Counted from the first letter of the stretch, positions 35,148 through 44,530 are shown. The stretch: 64,000 nucleotides of DNA from Clostridium sp. JN-9 (GCF_004103695.1 NZ_CP035280.1:248001-312000); one strand, 5' to 3'. The notes: generated by a model from the sequence alone, not told the origin. Numbers and translations: made by a program.

Positions 35148-36069
35148 TTATAAAGTATTAGCACTACCTAAAACTTCATCAATTTTCTTTTCAACTAATT
35201 TTTGAATGTTATTTCTTGCAGCTCCTAAGTATTTTCTTGGATCAAATTCCTTTGGATTTTCAGCAAATACTTCTCTGATAGAAGCTGTCATAGCTAATCT
35301 TATGTCTGTATCATATTGATTTTGCAAACAGCCATTGAAGAAGCCTTTCTAAGCATATCTGCTGGGACTCCTTTAGCGCCTGCAATGTTTCCGCCATATT
35401 TATTACATGTTTCAACTGAAGCTTTATCAACTGATGAAGCACCATGAAGAACAATAGGGAATCCTGGTAATTTCTTTTGAACTTCTTCTAATATATCAAA
35501 TCTTAATTTTGCTTCTCCAGCGAACTTGTATGCACCATGGCTTGTTCCTATAGCTATAGCCAATGAATCAACACCAGTTCTATTTACAAAGTCAACTGCC
35601 TGATCTGGGTCTGTGTATATATGAACATCACTCTTTACGTCGTCTTCTACTCCGGCAAGTACTCCAAGCTCTGCTTCAACTACTACGCCGTGGGCATGAG
35701 CATATTCAACTACTTCCTTTGTTTTAGCAACATTTTCTTCATATTCATAATGTGATCCATCAAACATAACAGATGTAAATCCTGTTTCGATGGCTAATTT
35801 AACTGTTTCAAAATCTGGGCCGTGATCTAAATGAAGAGCTAAATCTATATTAGTATCAGCAATTGCAGCATCAACCATTGCTTTTAAATATTTGGACCTG
35901 CATATTTAAGAGCTCCTGATGATACCTGTAAAATAACAGGGGATTTTTTTGCCTTGCAGGCATTTACTACACCTTGAATTATCTCCATATTATTAATGTT
36001 GAAAGCACCAATTGCATAATGTCCTTCATAAGCCTTTTTAAACATTTCTTTAGTAGTTACTAATGCCAT
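35148..36069 (-). pseudogene. fba: Class II fructose-bisphosphate aldolase gene, two single-base frameshifts
   Basis: Cleaves fructose 1,6-bisphosphate in glycolysis. Three frames join into one protein: MALVTTKEMFKKAYEGHYAIG to ALKYAGP; then AMVDAAIADTN, LALHLDHGPDFETVK (zinc His region), VMFDGSHYEYEEN, VEAELGVLAGVEDD, VLHGASSV and MAVCKIN; then TDIRLAMTASIREVFAENP and DEVLGSANTL to the stop. Each junction needs one extra base (near 35889-35893 and near 35312-35316). The 922-bp span plus two bases equals 308 codons, the usual length. Start ATG 36069 follows AAGGTGG. Either the gene is newly inactive or the sequence has two errors. Confidence 0.9.
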
Positions 36070-36260
36070 ATTAATTCCACCTTCCAAATTAAAATTTTAA
36101 TCATTAAAAAATATAACTCATATATATACTTTAAGATCCATATATATGATGCGTCTATGGTCTTATGATGTCCCAGCGGGACACTAATGATTACATTATT
36201 ATTATAATCCATAACCTTTTTATTTTCCATAGTTTCATTATAAAATATTTATTTCTATTA

Positions 36261-36659
36261 TCAATTAAAAGTTTCTATATAAAGTATATTTTGAAGATTT
36301 ATTTTTTCACTGTCTTTAATATGCATTATGAGAAGTTTGATAGTATGAACAGAAGCCATGGATTCATCCTTGTTTTTACATTTTACAAATTGGATCATTC
36401 TGTAAGCTTCACTATTGATTGGATCCAGCTCAGAATGATGAACAATAACAGACATAGTTTTATAAGTATCCTGCCATTCATTTAAAAATTCATATGATGC
36501 AGTGTAGGCATCATCCCAGGCTTCACTACTGATATAGTCTTCAAGATTTTTACTTGCTACTTCAAATTTTTCACAGGTTTTGTTCAGGTATTTTAGAGAA
36601 AACACAATAGAAATTATTAATGCGAAAAAAATGATAAATGAAGAATATATATTTTTCAT
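36261..36659 (-). CDS. DUF4363 family protein
   Basis: A 132-residue protein with an N-terminal signal anchor (about 5-22) and a helical outer domain (KTCEKFEVASKNLEDYISSEAWDDAY). The DUF4363 function is unknown. It overlaps the DUF421 gene upstream by 4 bp, a pairing common in clostridia, so the two probably work together at the membrane. The 190 bases between it and the aldolase gene hold a small TGTCCC-AGC-GGGACA hairpin at 36169 and otherwise nothing I recognise. Confidence 0.8.
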   Translation of the reverse strand: MKNIYSSFIIFFALIISIVFSLKYLNKTCEKFEVASKNLEDYISSEAWDDAYTASYEFLNEWQDTYKTMSVIVHHSELDPINSEAYRMIQFVKCKNKDESMASVHTIKLLIMHIKDSEKINLQNILYIETFN

Positions 36660-37354
36660 GGAGTATCCTTCCTTTCCTGAAAGTAAAATTCACCCTTTGA
36701 ATCAATCATTGCAATAAAGACGTCTTTTGTATTTGAGATATTATACTTGTTTAGTTTTTCATTCAGCCAATTTATATTCTTTTTTAATAATTTTAAATTG
36801 TCATAGTTCACTTTACCGTCCAGAATTAAAGTAACAGGCATGGTATCCTGAGTAGTTTGTATTTTCATATCCTGTTTTGTAACATTTGAAAGTTCAGTTT
36901 TAGGAATTATGGACAGCTGTCCGCTGGTTTCTAAAATGGCATACTGAATATCAGAAATATTATAATATCCTTGAAGCCTCACTTCTTCTATTAAATCATT
37001 AAGGTTATATTTATTGACTTTTAACTGCTTAATATCAATTTTACCGTTATTAATAATAATACTTGGCTCGCCGCTGAATAATTTTCTGGCAAATTCACTT
37101 TTCAATTCCAATATGGATAAAGTAATTTCTAAAATAAGTAATGTTACAATGGGGATAACGCCGTTTAATAATGGTATTTTAGTATCCTGCATAGGTAATG
37201 ATGCCAATTCAGAAATCATGATGGCTATAGCTAGTTCAAAGGGCTGAAGCTGACCTATTTGTTTTTTCCCCATTAACCTCATTGTTATTACAACCAGAAT
37301 ATATAAAATTGCAGTTCTTATGAGAATAATAAACATTAGTAATAACACCTCCAT
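36656..37354 (-). CDS. DUF421 (YetF-type) membrane protein
   Basis: A 232-residue protein with three N-terminal membrane segments (to about residue 80) and a cytoplasmic or outer domain. VITMRLMGKKQIGQLQPFELAIAI near 22-45 and GEPSIIINNGKIDIKQLKVNKYNLNDLIEEVRLQGYYNISDIQYAILETSG-type blocks near 95-145 are diagnostic of DUF421. Related B. subtilis proteins are spore-associated, but the function is not established. First gene of a pair with DUF4363. Confidence 0.9.
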   Translation of the reverse strand: MEVLLLMFIILIRTAILYILVVITMRLMGKKQIGQLQPFELAIAIMISELASLPMQDTKIPLLNGVIPIVTLLILEITLSILELKSEFARKLFSGEPSIIINNGKIDIKQLKVNKYNLNDLIEEVRLQGYYNISDIQYAILETSGQLSIIPKTELSNVTKQDMKIQTTQDTMPVTLILDGKVNYDNLKLLKKNINWLNEKLNKYNISNTKDVFIAMIDSKGEFYFQERKDTP

Positions 37355-37457
37355 AGTTCTATTCTGCTGAAAAAAAGCAAAATTATAAGTGAAAAGGTAA
37401 CAATTTTATATTTAATAAAGTATAATAATAGTACATCGAAAAAATGGGAGATGAGTT

Positions 37458-39119
37458 TTGGTGGAGAAATTAAAAATAACTTTTAGTGATGGTACTAATG
37501 AACTTTGTGATTATGGGGAAATAATCGGCCATATTTTTGAGGAAAAATATAAAGATACAGCTCAAAAACCAGTATTAGCTAAAGTTAATAATAAATATTA
37601 TGAACTTACTTCACCGCTAAATGAAGAGGGAGAAATTAAGCCTGTATTTATTAATGAAAATATGGGAATGAAATGCTATATAAGAACATTGCAGTTTATA
37701 TTAATTAAAGCTGTATCAGATTTATATAAAAATAGTAAAATTACAATTGAACATTCCATAAGTAAGGGGATATTCGGCGAAATTCACAAGGAAACGCCTC
37801 TTACTGAAGAGGATATAAGCAAAATAAAGAAGAAAATGACGGAAATAATAGATAAAGATTTTTTAATTAATAAAATAACTTTGAAAAAAGATGAAGCTAT
37901 TAAGATTTTTATAGATTACAATATGCCTGATAAAGTAAAACTATTAAGACAGCTGGACTCTGAATATTTAAAATTATATGAACTGGATGGAAGATATGAT
38001 TATTTCTATGGATCTATGGCATATTCCACTGGAGTAATTTATAAGTTTGATTTAATTTATTATAATCCAGGTTTTATATTAAGGTATCCAAGTCAGGAAA
38101 ATCCATTGGAAATACCGCCATTCAAAGAATATGCAAAGCTTGCCAAGATATTTTATGAAACAGAAAAATGGGGAGAAATATTAGGGGTTGGAGATGTAGG
38201 ATCTCTTAATAATAAAGCTGCTGATGGTGACATAGTGGATATTATAAGAGTATCAGAAGCATTGCATGAAAAGAAAATAGCATATATAGCAGATACTGTG
38301 GCGGAAAGAGAAAAGGTAAAAATAATACTTATTGCAGGCCCCTCCTCATCAGGTAAAACAACATTTGCAAGAAGGCTGGCCATTCAGCTCAGGGTAAATG
38401 GATTAATGCCAATACCAATTTCTCTGGATGATTATTTTGTTGACAGGCAGCATACTCCAAAGGATGAAAAGGGTGAGTATGATTTTGAATCAATAAAAGC
38501 TTTAGACTTAAAATTATTTAATGAAAATCTGCAGTCACTGCTTCAGGGTAAGGAAACCCATATTCCAAGCTATAATTTTAAAACAGGAAGCAGGGAATGG
38601 AGCGGAAATAAGATAAAGCTTCCCAGAAATGGGGTACTAATAATTGAAGGAATTCACGGACTAAATGATATGCTCACCAATTCCATACCAAAGGAAAATA
38701 AGTTTAAAATATATATTAGTGCTCTCACTCAGCTAAACCTGGACAGCCATAACAGAATATCTACTACAGATGTAAGGATAATCAGAAGAATAGTAAGAGA
38801 TTATTTGTCCAGGGGATATGCTGCAGAAGATACATTAAAAATGTGGCCCTCTATAAAAAAAGGGGAAGAAAATAATATTTTTGTATATCAGGAAAATGCT
38901 GATGTTATGTTCAATTCCACTTTGGTATATGAGTTATGTATTTTAAAAAAGCACGCTTTAAAAGAACTTGAGAAAATTAATGCTAACAGTTCTGTGTACT
39001 ATGAGGCATTAAGGCTAAGCAGTTTTCTGCATTTCTTTAAAGATGTTGATGAAAGTCTTGTTCCAGAGAACTCTATATTAAGAGAATTTATTGGTGGAAG
39101 CTGTTTTTACAAGTATTAA
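37458..39119 (+). CDS. Uridine kinase-like nucleoside kinase with ThrRS-like N-terminal domain
   Basis: A 553-residue two-domain protein. About residues 1-180 resemble the TGS and second additional domains of threonyl-tRNA synthetase. About 285-500 are a uridine kinase/phosphoribulokinase fold with Walker A AGPSSSGKTTFARRL near 295, SLDDYFVD near 323 and IEGIHGLND near 397. The family phosphorylates nucleosides or related substrates; the exact substrate is unknown. The start is TTG 37458 or GTG 37461, both downstream of GGGAGATGAG; I give the first. Confidence 0.85.
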   Translation: MVEKLKITFSDGTNELCDYGEIIGHIFEEKYKDTAQKPVLAKVNNKYYELTSPLNEEGEIKPVFINENMGMKCYIRTLQFILIKAVSDLYKNSKITIEHSISKGIFGEIHKETPLTEEDISKIKKKMTEIIDKDFLINKITLKKDEAIKIFIDYNMPDKVKLLRQLDSEYLKLYELDGRYDYFYGSMAYSTGVIYKFDLIYYNPGFILRYPSQENPLEIPPFKEYAKLAKIFYETEKWGEILGVGDVGSLNNKAADGDIVDIIRVSEALHEKKIAYIADTVAEREKVKIILIAGPSSSGKTTFARRLAIQLRVNGLMPIPISLDDYFVDRQHTPKDEKGEYDFESIKALDLKLFNENLQSLLQGKETHIPSYNFKTGSREWSGNKIKLPRNGVLIIEGIHGLNDMLTNSIPKENKFKIYISALTQLNLDSHNRISTTDVRIIRRIVRDYLSRGYAAEDTLKMWPSIKKGEENNIFVYQENADVMFNSTLVYELCILKKHALKELEKINANSSVYYEALRLSSFLHFFKDVDESLVPENSILREFIGGSCFYKY

Positions 39120-39152
39120 TTTTTTAAAAAAGTGTATAAAAAGTAGAGTCAT

Positions 39153-39186
39153 TGAACTAAATTTATTGTATAATAAATTTAGTTCA
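39153..39186 (+). promoter_or_regulatory. Perfect 15-bp inverted repeat, terminator or operator
   Basis: Arms 39153-39167 and 39172-39186 are exact complements around a GTAT loop. T runs are interrupted after the hairpin, so it may end the kinase transcript or be a regulator site for the serine dehydratase genes. Confidence 0.5.
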
Positions 39187-39241
39187 TTTTAATTTTAAAA
39201 TGAAAGAATTTATGCAATTGTTGAAAGGCTGGTGTATTCAT

Positions 39242-39922
39242 TTGAGGGAATACAGTGTTTTTGATATATTAGGACCTATTATGATAGGGCCATCAAGCTC
39301 TCATACTGCAGGAGCTGCCAGGTTAGGGAAAATAGCCCGAATTATTTCAGACAATGATGTAAAAGATGTTAAATTTTTATTACATGGATCATTTGCCAAA
39401 ACATATAGGGGGCATGGAACAGACAGGGCATTAGTTGCAGGCATATTGGGAATGGATCCTTCTGATGACAGATTAAAGGATTCAATGGAAATTGCAAGAA
39501 AGGAAGGCATAACATTTGAATTTATTGAAACTGATTTAGGAGAAGTACACCCAAATACAGTTAAATTTATAATAACTAAAAGTGACAATAGCAAAATAGA
39601 AGTAACAGGTTCATCTATAGGCGGCGGGAATATTGAGATTTTTGAAGTGGATGGAGAGAGTATTTCATTTACAGGGAATTATCCAACTTTAATTATAACT
39701 CATGTTGACGTTCCTGGAGCTGTGTCTGAGGTAACCTCACTGCTTTACAAGGAAAAAGTAAATATTGCATTTATGAAGGTGTATAGAAGCAAAAAGGGAG
39801 AAAAAGCAATTATGGTTCTGGAAACAGATAGTGAAGTTACAGAAAAAGTTATTAATGAAATTTCAAAGGCTAGAAATATTTTAAGTGTCAGAGTTATAAA
39901 TCCGGCCAGGGAGAGTGAATAA
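39242..39922 (+). CDS. sdaAB: L-serine dehydratase, beta subunit
   Basis: With SdaAA it forms the iron-sulfur L-serine dehydratase that makes pyruvate and ammonia. The 226 residues open with EYSVFDILGPIMIGPSSSHTAGAARLG, the family N-terminus, and end with an ACT domain (TLIITHVDVPGAVSEVTSLLYKEKVNIAFMKVYR region). I chose TTG 39242 because homologues begin at this point; the frame is open 14 codons further upstream. It is followed directly by the alpha subunit. Confidence 0.95.
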   Translation: MREYSVFDILGPIMIGPSSSHTAGAARLGKIARIISDNDVKDVKFLLHGSFAKTYRGHGTDRALVAGILGMDPSDDRLKDSMEIARKEGITFEFIETDLGEVHPNTVKFIITKSDNSKIEVTGSSIGGGNIEIFEVDGESISFTGNYPTLIITHVDVPGAVSEVTSLLYKEKVNIAFMKVYRSKKGEKAIMVLETDSEVTEKVINEISKARNILSVRVINPARESE

Positions 39923-39923
39923 A

Positions 39924-40799
39924 TTGGTTGACTACGGAAAAGACCTTATAGAGGTTTGTAAAAAAGAGAACATAACTATTTGGGAATATACTTTAAGATC
40001 AGAAGTCAGCGATAGTGGAATAAGCAGAGAAAAAGTTTTAGAGAGAATGAAAACTAATTTACATATAATGAAAAGGTCATCGGAATTGGCCATGAATCGT
40101 CCAATAAAATCTATAAGCGGACTTATTGGAGGGGACGCAGTTAAATTATCAAAGTATGCTGAGTCCGGTGATACTTTAACAGGAAGCTTTATGGTTAAAG
40201 CCATGGCCAGGGCAATTTCATGTTCGGAGGTAAATGCTGCCATGGGTAAGATAGTTGCAGCACCTACAGCAGGGTCTTGCGGAATATTGCCGGCAGTAAT
40301 TATAACTGCTGGTGAGAGACTTAATAAATCTGAAGATGAATTAGTAAAGGCTCTTTTAACAGCATCAGGTGTAGGAATAATAATAGCTAAAAATGCCACA
40401 CTATCAGGAGCAGAAGGAGGCTGTCAGGCAGAATGCGGCTCAGCAGCTGCTATGGGAGCTGCTGCTGTGGTTGAAATGATGGGAGGCAGTGTTACGCAGG
40501 CATTAGATGCAGCAGCAATAGTAATAAAGAATATACTAGGCTTAGTATGCGATCCAGTAGCAGGATTAGTAGAAATACCATGTGCAAAGAGAAATGCTTC
40601 TGGAACAGTTAGTGCTTTAACTACAGCTGATATGGTTATGGCTGGTGTGAATAGTCATATACCATTTGATGACTGCGTATCAGCTATGTATAAGGTCGGA
40701 CGACAGATACCATGCGAACTAAGGGAAACGGCACTTGGGGGATTGGCAGTAACAGAAACAGGATTGAAACTGAAGGAACAAGTGTCAATGAAAGAATGA
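39924..40799 (+). CDS. sdaAA: L-serine dehydratase, alpha subunit
   Basis: The catalytic, [4Fe-4S]-carrying subunit. About 291 residues with SSELAMNRPIKSISGLIGGDAVKL near 45, PTAGSCGILPA near 112, and the cluster cysteines in EGGCQAECGSA near 167-175 and LVCDPVAGLVEIPCAKRNA near 206-224. TTG 39924, ten bases after AGGGAG, is preferred to GTG 39915, which is too close to that site and overlaps sdaAB. The pair converts serine to pyruvate in amino-acid fermentation. Confidence 0.95.
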   Translation: MVDYGKDLIEVCKKENITIWEYTLRSEVSDSGISREKVLERMKTNLHIMKRSSELAMNRPIKSISGLIGGDAVKLSKYAESGDTLTGSFMVKAMARAISCSEVNAAMGKIVAAPTAGSCGILPAVIITAGERLNKSEDELVKALLTASGVGIIIAKNATLSGAEGGCQAECGSAAAMGAAAVVEMMGGSVTQALDAAAIVIKNILGLVCDPVAGLVEIPCAKRNASGTVSALTTADMVMAGVNSHIPFDDCVSAMYKVGRQIPCELRETALGGLAVTETGLKLKEQVSMKE

Positions 40800-40906
40800 T
40801 ACCAACTGCTTTTGGCTTGTAACATTTCTAATAACAGGGAATAGAATGATATGGAATAAATTTATTAGAGAATTATTGATAAATATTACTTAAGCTGGTG
40901 TTTATT

Positions 40907-41956
40907 ATGAAGAAGAATTATTTTATATTACTCATTATTTCCTTGTTATTGTTTATTAAAATTACAAATCCAATTTTCAATGCTGTTATATATTCCATTG
41001 CTATTATTCCACTGGCTATTTTGCTTGGAGAATTTACTACAAATATGGCAGAGTATATTGGAGATAAGAAAGGCGGACTTTTAGCAGCAGCAGTTGGTAA
41101 TATACCAGAATTAACAATTGGGTTATGGTCTGTAAAATACGGAATGATAACTATGGTAAAAGCATCTTTGGTAGGAGCCATAATAAGCAATATGCTGCTG
41201 GTACTTGGCATCTCAACCTTTATAGGAGGAACTATTTATAAAGAACAAAAATTTAATAAAAATATAGCCAGGACAAATTTCAGCATGTTGTTTTTAGCAT
41301 TGACCACTATAGTAATTATTTCATCACTGGATAAATACAGTTATAGGCTTTCAGCGGTGAATCTGCAGTCTATTAGTGTGAAAATATCTTTAGTATTAAT
41401 ACTTGTATATTTACTGGGACTGTTTTTTTCATTATATACTCACAGCAATCTGTTTGTAATAACTGAAAGTAATACGGAGAAGAACCTTAAAAAAAATAAA
41501 AATTATTATGTTTTGCTGGCTAATATAATGTATAGTGCCATTATTCTATATTTTATAAGTGAAAAGTTAATACTTAATATAAGAATAATCACTAATTCAT
41601 ACAATATATCAGAAGAATTTATAGGTATTATCCTTATGCCCATATTAGGAAATATAGGAGAAAACTTTGCTGCAATAATGGGGGCAATAAAAAATAAAGT
41701 AAGCTTAAGCCTTGAAATTGCTATTGGCTCAAGTATTCAAATTTCACTTTTTGTAATGCCCTTATTAGTGGTGTTTTCCCACTTTTGCGGAATGCCCCTG
41801 ACTCTGCTTTTCTCAGAATTCCAGGTTGTATTGGTGATTGTAGCAGTAGCCATGTCATTTTTTGTTTTTCAGGATGGGAAGACTTATTGGTTTGAAGGTG
41901 CCATTTTAATAGCAATATATGCAGTAATTGCATTAGCTTATTACTATATGGTATGA
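40907..41956 (+). CDS. Calcium/proton exchanger (CaCA superfamily, CAX type)
   Basis: A 349-residue membrane protein with about eleven hydrophobic segments. The duplicated alpha repeats are visible: GNIPELTIGLWSVKYG near 64-79 and GNIGENFAAIMGAIKN near 247-262, each with the ion-binding GNxxE. It lacks the N-terminal autoinhibitory tail of eukaryotic CAX proteins. It most likely exports Ca2+ in exchange for protons. ATG 40907, after a weak GGTG, is preferred over the GTG three codons upstream. Confidence 0.88.
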   Translation: MKKNYFILLIISLLLFIKITNPIFNAVIYSIAIIPLAILLGEFTTNMAEYIGDKKGGLLAAAVGNIPELTIGLWSVKYGMITMVKASLVGAIISNMLLVLGISTFIGGTIYKEQKFNKNIARTNFSMLFLALTTIVIISSLDKYSYRLSAVNLQSISVKISLVLILVYLLGLFFSLYTHSNLFVITESNTEKNLKKNKNYYVLLANIMYSAIILYFISEKLILNIRIITNSYNISEEFIGIILMPILGNIGENFAAIMGAIKNKVSLSLEIAIGSSIQISLFVMPLLVVFSHFCGMPLTLLFSEFQVVLVIVAVAMSFFVFQDGKTYWFEGAILIAIYAVIALAYYYMV

Positions 41957-42010
41957 AAAAATAAAACTGCTAATATAATAAATATATAAACCAATTGCCA
42001 AGAGGGTTAT

Positions 42011-42340
42011 ATGTCGCATAAAAGAGTTGTAGATAATTATTATGTTGATTTAAATAATTTAGTTGATGTTTTAAGCAGATTAGTAAGTTCTTATAGATTA
42101 TTAGTAGGTGGAGCTGCAGAATTAAATCAAATAGCACTAGCAAAAAAAAAGGATATAAAGGATGCAATTGAACGAGCATCGGATTTAGGCGAAATTATAG
42201 ATGAAATAATTAAATCCTTGGAAAAAACAGAAGGCACATATCTTGAATATTGTAAATTAAAATCAAAAATATTAGAATGCAAGGTTGAAAGCCAGTTTAT
42301 TGAAACAGAAATAGATGAGGAATTAAAACTGAAAGACTAA
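42011..42340 (+). CDS. Hypothetical helical protein
   Basis: A 109-residue, mostly helical, soluble protein I do not recognise (SHKRVVDNYYVDLNNLVDVL at the start). Heptad-like hydrophobic spacing suggests a coiled coil. It starts 54 bp after the antiporter gene, after AGAGGG, and ends in a bidirectional terminator, which supports it as a real gene. Confidence 0.6.
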   Translation: MSHKRVVDNYYVDLNNLVDVLSRLVSSYRLLVGGAAELNQIALAKKKDIKDAIERASDLGEIIDEIIKSLEKTEGTYLEYCKLKSKILECKVESQFIETEIDEELKLKD

Positions 42341-42368
42341 AAAAAGATGTGAGAAATCACATCTTTTT
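42341..42368. terminator. Bidirectional terminator
   Basis: AAAAAGATGTGA and TCACATCTTTTT pair exactly, between the hypothetical gene and pssA. Confidence 0.88.
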
Positions 42369-42878
42369 AAACTTTACTGAGCTTACCATAAGATAGGAAA
42401 GCATAATTTCTAATAACATTGTTAAACCTATATTTGTTGGATGATTAACAGTTATTAATGCAAATATGGCCATGAGCATTCCTGCAATAGTAATAGGTAT
42501 TCCCATAAATACACCAGTAAATGTAGAAGAATTATATCTAGCAAGCCTGTATGCACCTGCTATAGGGAAAAGAAGAACTAATAAATATCCTAAAAGACCT
42601 AATGAAGAATAATTATATAGGTTAAAAATCAATATAGCTGGAGCGACACCAAATGAAACCAAATCAGCTAAAGAATCAAGTTCTTTTCCTATATCGCTGG
42701 ATACATTTAAAAATCTTGCAACTCTTCCATCATATCTATCAGCTAAAGCAGCTAATATGATAAAAAGACATGCTAATTTGTAATTTTCTTGAAAAGTCAT
42801 CATTAAGGACATAACACCGAAACCTAAATTACTTAAAGTAAAAAAGTTTGGTACTGCGCTTTTAGCAATCTTTGCCAT
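42357..42878 (-). CDS. pssA: CDP-diacylglycerol-serine O-phosphatidyltransferase
   Basis: Makes phosphatidylserine from CDP-diacylglycerol and serine, the first step to phosphatidylethanolamine. The 173-residue membrane protein has five to six hydrophobic segments and the CDP-alcohol phosphotransferase motif DG-x2-AR-x8-G-x3-D-x3-D, read as DGRVARFLNVSSDIGKELDSLAD from about residue 50. The short length matches the Bacillus/Clostridium PssA type. Start ATG follows AGGAGTG. No phosphatidylserine decarboxylase gene adjoins it. Confidence 0.92.
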   Translation of the reverse strand: MAKIAKSAVPNFFTLSNLGFGVMSLMMTFQENYKLACLFIILAALADRYDGRVARFLNVSSDIGKELDSLADLVSFGVAPAILIFNLYNYSSLGLLGYLLVLLFPIAGAYRLARYNSSTFTGVFMGIPITIAGMLMAIFALITVNHPTNIGLTMLLEIMLSYLMVSSVKFKKM

Positions 42879-43131
42879 TATATCACTCCTAAAAATATCG
42901 TATGTTAAAACTTAACATAAATTAAAATATTTATATACTTTAAGATTTATTCAGCATGTTTTTTAAAAAGTATATATAAAGATTATTATATTATATTATA
43001 ACTCAAAAGTAAAAAAAAATTAAGGGCTTATTTAATTTTTTTTATGGAATAAATAATAATATTTTGTTAAAATGAACTGTGAGTGATATGCTTTTTACAA
43101 AGTATATATTATGAATTTAAGGAGAAAGAAT

Positions 43132-43797
43132 ATGAACGGCAGAATTAAAAGTGCCTTGAAATACATAATTTTAGCACTATTAGTAGCAATTATAGTATTT
43201 ATAATTTTAAAATATAAAAGCATTGGAAGAGTATTTAATTTTAGGCATATGAAAAGGCTTATTTTAAGCTATGGAAAATATTCGGCATTAGTGTTTATAT
43301 TAATGTATACATTAAAACCAATTTTATTTATTGTACCAGCATCACTGCTTTCAATACTTGCGGGCAATGTTTTCGGACCATATATAGCACTTATACTCAG
43401 CATGATTGGATGCTTTGGCTCTGCAACAGTAGCATTTTATATGGCAAGATTTTTAGGACGCTCTTTTGTAGATAAACTACTAAAAGGCAAAGCCTTAAAA
43501 CTAGATAATAATATAGAAAAAAACGGCTTTTTTATAATGCTGATAATGAGACTGTCAATAATTTTTAATTATGATGCATTGGGATATGCAGCCGGACTTA
43601 CAAGTATGAGCTACAAGGATTTTATAGCTGGTACTATGATTGGGATATTACCGGAAATGGTTACATATTCATTAATGGGGAAAAATATTGAGCATCCTCT
43701 TTCAGTAAGGTTTATCGTGCCTATAATAATGGTTGTGATAATAGGTTTGATTGCATCCTATTTATATAAAAGCAGAATATCTAAAAAAAATAAATAA
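43132..43797 (+). CDS. TVP38/TMEM64 family membrane protein
   Basis: A 221-residue DedA/TVP38-type (SNARE-associated Golgi domain) protein with about five to six hydrophobic segments. Family features are KPILFIVPASLLSILAGNVFGP near 63-84 and the FLGRSFVDKLLKGK and LIMRLSIIFNYDALGYAAGLTSM segments. Members are linked to lipid scrambling or membrane homeostasis. I chose ATG 43132, seven bases after AGGAG, over ATG 43111. The 250 bases shared with divergent pssA are very AT-rich with no element I can name. Confidence 0.85.
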   Translation: MNGRIKSALKYIILALLVAIIVFIILKYKSIGRVFNFRHMKRLILSYGKYSALVFILMYTLKPILFIVPASLLSILAGNVFGPYIALILSMIGCFGSATVAFYMARFLGRSFVDKLLKGKALKLDNNIEKNGFFIMLIMRLSIIFNYDALGYAAGLTSMSYKDFIAGTMIGILPEMVTYSLMGKNIEHPLSVRFIVPIIMVVIIGLIASYLYKSRISKKNK

Positions 43798-43839
43798 AAA
43801 CATCTTGTGTGGATAAAATAACACCAGGAGGTGTTATAA

Positions 43840-44268
43840 ATGAAAATTAGTGATGTAATGACTAAAACAGTTGCCAATCTTAATGTGGAAGATACAGTAA
43901 AGCGTGCAGCTGAACTTATGAAAGAACACAATATAGGTTCAATCCCTGTATGCAGAGATGAAAAAGTTGTTGGAATTATTACAGATAGAGATATTGCTGT
44001 TAGAACTGTAGCAGATGGGAAAAATTCATTAGAGCAGAAGGTTAAAGATGTAATGTCCAGTAACCCTGTTGTTGGAAAACCTGAAATGGACATTCATGAT
44101 GCTGCCAGGATTATGAGTGAAAGGCAGATAAGAAGACTGCCTATAGTGGAAAATAATAATTTAGTAGGTATAGTTGCATTAGGAGACTTAGCAGTTGAAA
44201 ACATATTAGTTGATGATGCAGGAAGGGCTTTAAGTGAAATTTCCTCTCCAAGTATTCCGCAGATGTAA
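43840..44268 (+). CDS. Two-CBS-domain protein
   Basis: A 142-residue protein made of a tandem pair of CBS domains (ISDVMTKTVANLN...IGSIPVCRDEKVVGIITDRDI and VKDVMSSNPVV...IRRLPIVENNNLVGIVALGDLA). Such stand-alone Bateman modules bind adenine nucleotides and act as stress or metabolic sensors; partners are unknown. RBS AGGAGGTG is strong, and the gene ends in its own terminator. Confidence 0.9.
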   Translation: MKISDVMTKTVANLNVEDTVKRAAELMKEHNIGSIPVCRDEKVVGIITDRDIAVRTVADGKNSLEQKVKDVMSSNPVVGKPEMDIHDAARIMSERQIRRLPIVENNNLVGIVALGDLAVENILVDDAGRALSEISSPSIPQM

Positions 44269-44288
44269 AGTTTAATATTTTGTAAATT

Positions 44289-44328
44289 AATCCACAAGGT
44301 GTACCCAATAATCTTGTGGATTTTTTAT
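44289..44328 (+). terminator. Terminator after the CBS gene
   Basis: AATCCACAAG and CTTGTGGATT pair, followed by T6. Confidence 0.88.
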
Positions 44329-44339
44329 AGAAGGTGTTA

Positions 44340-44376
44340 TAATTAGTTAAAAGTTAATAGTTAAAAGTTAATACAT
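44340..44376. repeat. AGTTAAAAGTTA tandem tract
   Basis: Two to three copies of a TAGTTAAAAGTTAA unit, matching the left arm of the palindromic elements at 32170 and 34923, without the central hairpin. Confidence 0.5.
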
Positions 44377-44522
44377 AATGGTTGAAATTTGAAAGTTTTG
44401 ATAATTAAATGTCGAAATTATGAAATTATATAGAACTGTAAGTTGGGAGAGTTAGTTATGAACAGAGTTAAATTTATTTATAACCCATATTCAGGGGATA
44501 ATACCATAACTGCGAATATTGA

Positions 44523-44530
44523 TAAAATTA
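44523..44530 (+). repeat. Target site duplication, left copy
   Basis: TAAAATTA directly before the element; identical to 46276-46283. Confidence 0.93.

Noticed and set aside
35300-36087. Two separate open frames that could be called two aldolase-related genes
   Set aside because: They are consecutive pieces of one class II aldolase separated by a single missing base; a third piece follows at the 3' end.
36169-36183. Small TGTCCC/GGGACA hairpin upstream of the aldolase gene
   Set aside because: Six-base arms with no flanking T run or known motif; it could occur by chance.
39932-40399. A 155-codon open frame antisense to sdaAA
   Set aside because: The sense strand carries the conserved serine dehydratase subunit; the antisense frame has no independent support.
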